Assembly: GCF_900091445.1 (NCBI RefSeq)
Contig: NZ_LT607733.1
Span: 6,599,001-6,663,000 of the forward strand
From: Micromonospora echinofusca
Lineage (GTDB): Bacteria > Actinomycetota > Actinomycetes > Mycobacteriales > Micromonosporaceae
DNA length: 64,000 nt
Direction of reading: 5' to 3'
Shown here: piece by piece, positions 63,188 through 64,000 of the stretch
Layout: every line of letters begins with the position of its first letter
Position numbering within the stretch: position 1 is the stretch's first letter
Program-made: the position numbers and the translations under genes
Notes under the pieces: model-generated
Seen by the model: the letters and a program-made list of their open reading frames with translations, nothing else
Told to the model about the DNA's origin: nothing
Database searches by the model: none

Positions 63188-64000
63188 ATGACCGAGAGCA
63201 TCTCCGCGACCGGCGGCACGACCGTCCGGGCGAACGGGGTGGAGTTGTGCGTCGAGACCTTCGGCCGGCCCGGCGACCCGGCCGTGCTGCTGCTGGCCGG
63301 GTCGACGTCGTCGATGTTGATGTGGGACGAGGAGTTCTGCCAGCGGCTGGCCGACCACTCCCGCTTCGTGGTGCGCTACGACTACCGGGACACCGGGCGG
63401 TCGGTGACGTACCCGCCCGGGAAACCGCCGTACGCCCTGCGTGATCTCGCCGCGGACGCCGTCGGCGTGCTGGAGGCCCTCGACCTGCCCGCAGCCCACC
63501 TCGTCGGCCAGTCGATGGGCGGCATGGTGGCCCAACTGGTGGCGCTCGACCACCCCGACCGGGTCGCCTCCCTGGTCCTGGTCTCCGCCAGCCCCGGCGT
63601 GCCGGGGCCGGAGAACCCGGACCTGTCCGCCATGCCCGACGAGTTCCAGAAGGCGTACGCGGACGTCCGGCTGCCCGACTGGTCCGACCGGGAGCAGGTC
63701 ATCGAGTACCGGTTGTCCCTGCAACGGCCCTGCACGGGCTCCGACCGCGCGTTCGAGGAGGGGCGGTACCGGCGGCTGATCGGGCGCGAGTTCGACCGGG
63801 CGGTCGACATCGAGGCGAGCATGAAGAACCACTTCGCCATGGCGGACGTGCCCCCGTGGCGCGAGCGGCTCGGCGAGCTGGCCGTGCCCACCCTCGTGAT
63901 CCACGGCAGCGACGACCCGGTGCATCCCTTCGACCACGCCACCGCGCTGGTCCGGGAGATCCCGGGCGCGTCGTTGCTGCGTCTCGACGGGGTCGGCCAC
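63188..64000 (+). CDS. Alpha/beta hydrolase, RdmC/aclacinomycin-methylesterase-like (3' end outside window)
   Basis: 271 codons visible, open to the last base. Start ATG 63188 after GGAAGAGG. Nucleophile elbow GQSMGGMVAQ, oxyanion region LLLAGSTSSMLMWDEEF, RYDYRDTGRSV, the acid IHGSDDPVHP and the catalytic-His region GVGH exactly at the window edge. The layout resembles RdmC-type esterases of anthracycline pathways. It is the first gene after the regulator and hints at a polyketide-type cluster to the right. Other alpha/beta hydrolases cannot be excluded. Confidence 0.88.
   Translation, partial: MTESISATGGTTVRANGVELCVETFGRPGDPAVLLLAGSTSSMLMWDEEFCQRLADHSRFVVRYDYRDTGRSVTYPPGKPPYALRDLAADAVGVLEALDLPAAHLVGQSMGGMVAQLVALDHPDRVASLVLVSASPGVPGPENPDLSAMPDEFQKAYADVRLPDWSDREQVIEYRLSLQRPCTGSDRAFEEGRYRRLIGREFDRAVDIEASMKNHFAMADVPPWRERLGELAVPTLVIHGSDDPVHPFDHATALVREIPGASLLRLDGVGH

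Overview
The window is 64 kb of very GC-rich DNA with GTG starts, AGGAGG-type ribosome binding sites, a SoxR, a SARP-type regulator, an IdeR-like iron box and dense gene packing. This fits an actinomycete, and the gene neighbourhoods (ppiA next to a rhomboid protease; a tRNA-Ser/tRNA-Arg pair) suggest a Micromonospora-like chromosome. That placement is from memory of gene order, not from a database search.

Left part, 1 to 37 kb, is mostly chromosomal housekeeping. In order: the tail of a glycosyltransferase; a stand-alone HflX N-terminal domain; a three-gene polar-lipid headgroup operon (nucleotidyltransferase, glycerol-1-phosphate dehydrogenase-like enzyme, CDP-alcohol phosphatidyltransferase); NUDIX, CBS and SnoaL-like proteins; an aminotransferase; corA; ppiA and a rhomboid protease; a thiolase; a frameshifted kinase-like phosphotransferase; a two-component system with a secreted lipoprotein; a GDSL/ricin-B secreted hydrolase; two membrane or sugar glycosyltransferases; a split transketolase opposite soxR; quinone reductase; tRNA-Ser(TGA); a PEBP protein; a methyltransferase and a large membrane protein; an iron-regulated FhuF-like reductase; an XRE-peptide deformylase fusion; a flavohaemoglobin; a CPBP protease; an EcsC-like protein; then tRNA-Ser(GCT) and tRNA-Arg(ACG). 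Two families of dispersed palindromic repeats occur here, two copies each.

From about 37.1 kb the character changes. Two perfect hairpins directly after tRNA-Arg, a secreted phospholipase A2-like protein and a decayed IS5-type transposase lead into an unusual biosynthetic locus at 38.7 to 52.0 kb. Its left arm is a seven-gene, almost gap-free operon on the minus strand: radical SAM enzyme with a CX2CX2C cluster motif, enolase-superfamily enzyme, HAD phosphatase, GGDEF protein, small protein, phosphoketolase homologue, and a second radical SAM enzyme. A SAM methyltransferase lies just upstream. The right arm on the plus strand has an MFS exporter, a methyltransferase, a small frameshifted protein, a GNAT/FemX-like acyltransferase and an ATP-grasp ligase. 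My reading is a sugar-phosphate-derived, radically modified acid or amine that is ligated and exported; the product is unknown to me.

After a secreted subtilase, 53.8 to 64 kb holds rmlB, a UDP-galactopyranose-mutase-like flavoprotein, an SDR, a DHA2-type MFS exporter, an FMN reductase, a large SARP/NB-ARC/TPR regulator with a probable three-repeat SARP site, and an RdmC-like alpha/beta hydrolase cut by the window end. This looks like the edge of a second natural-product cluster continuing to the right.
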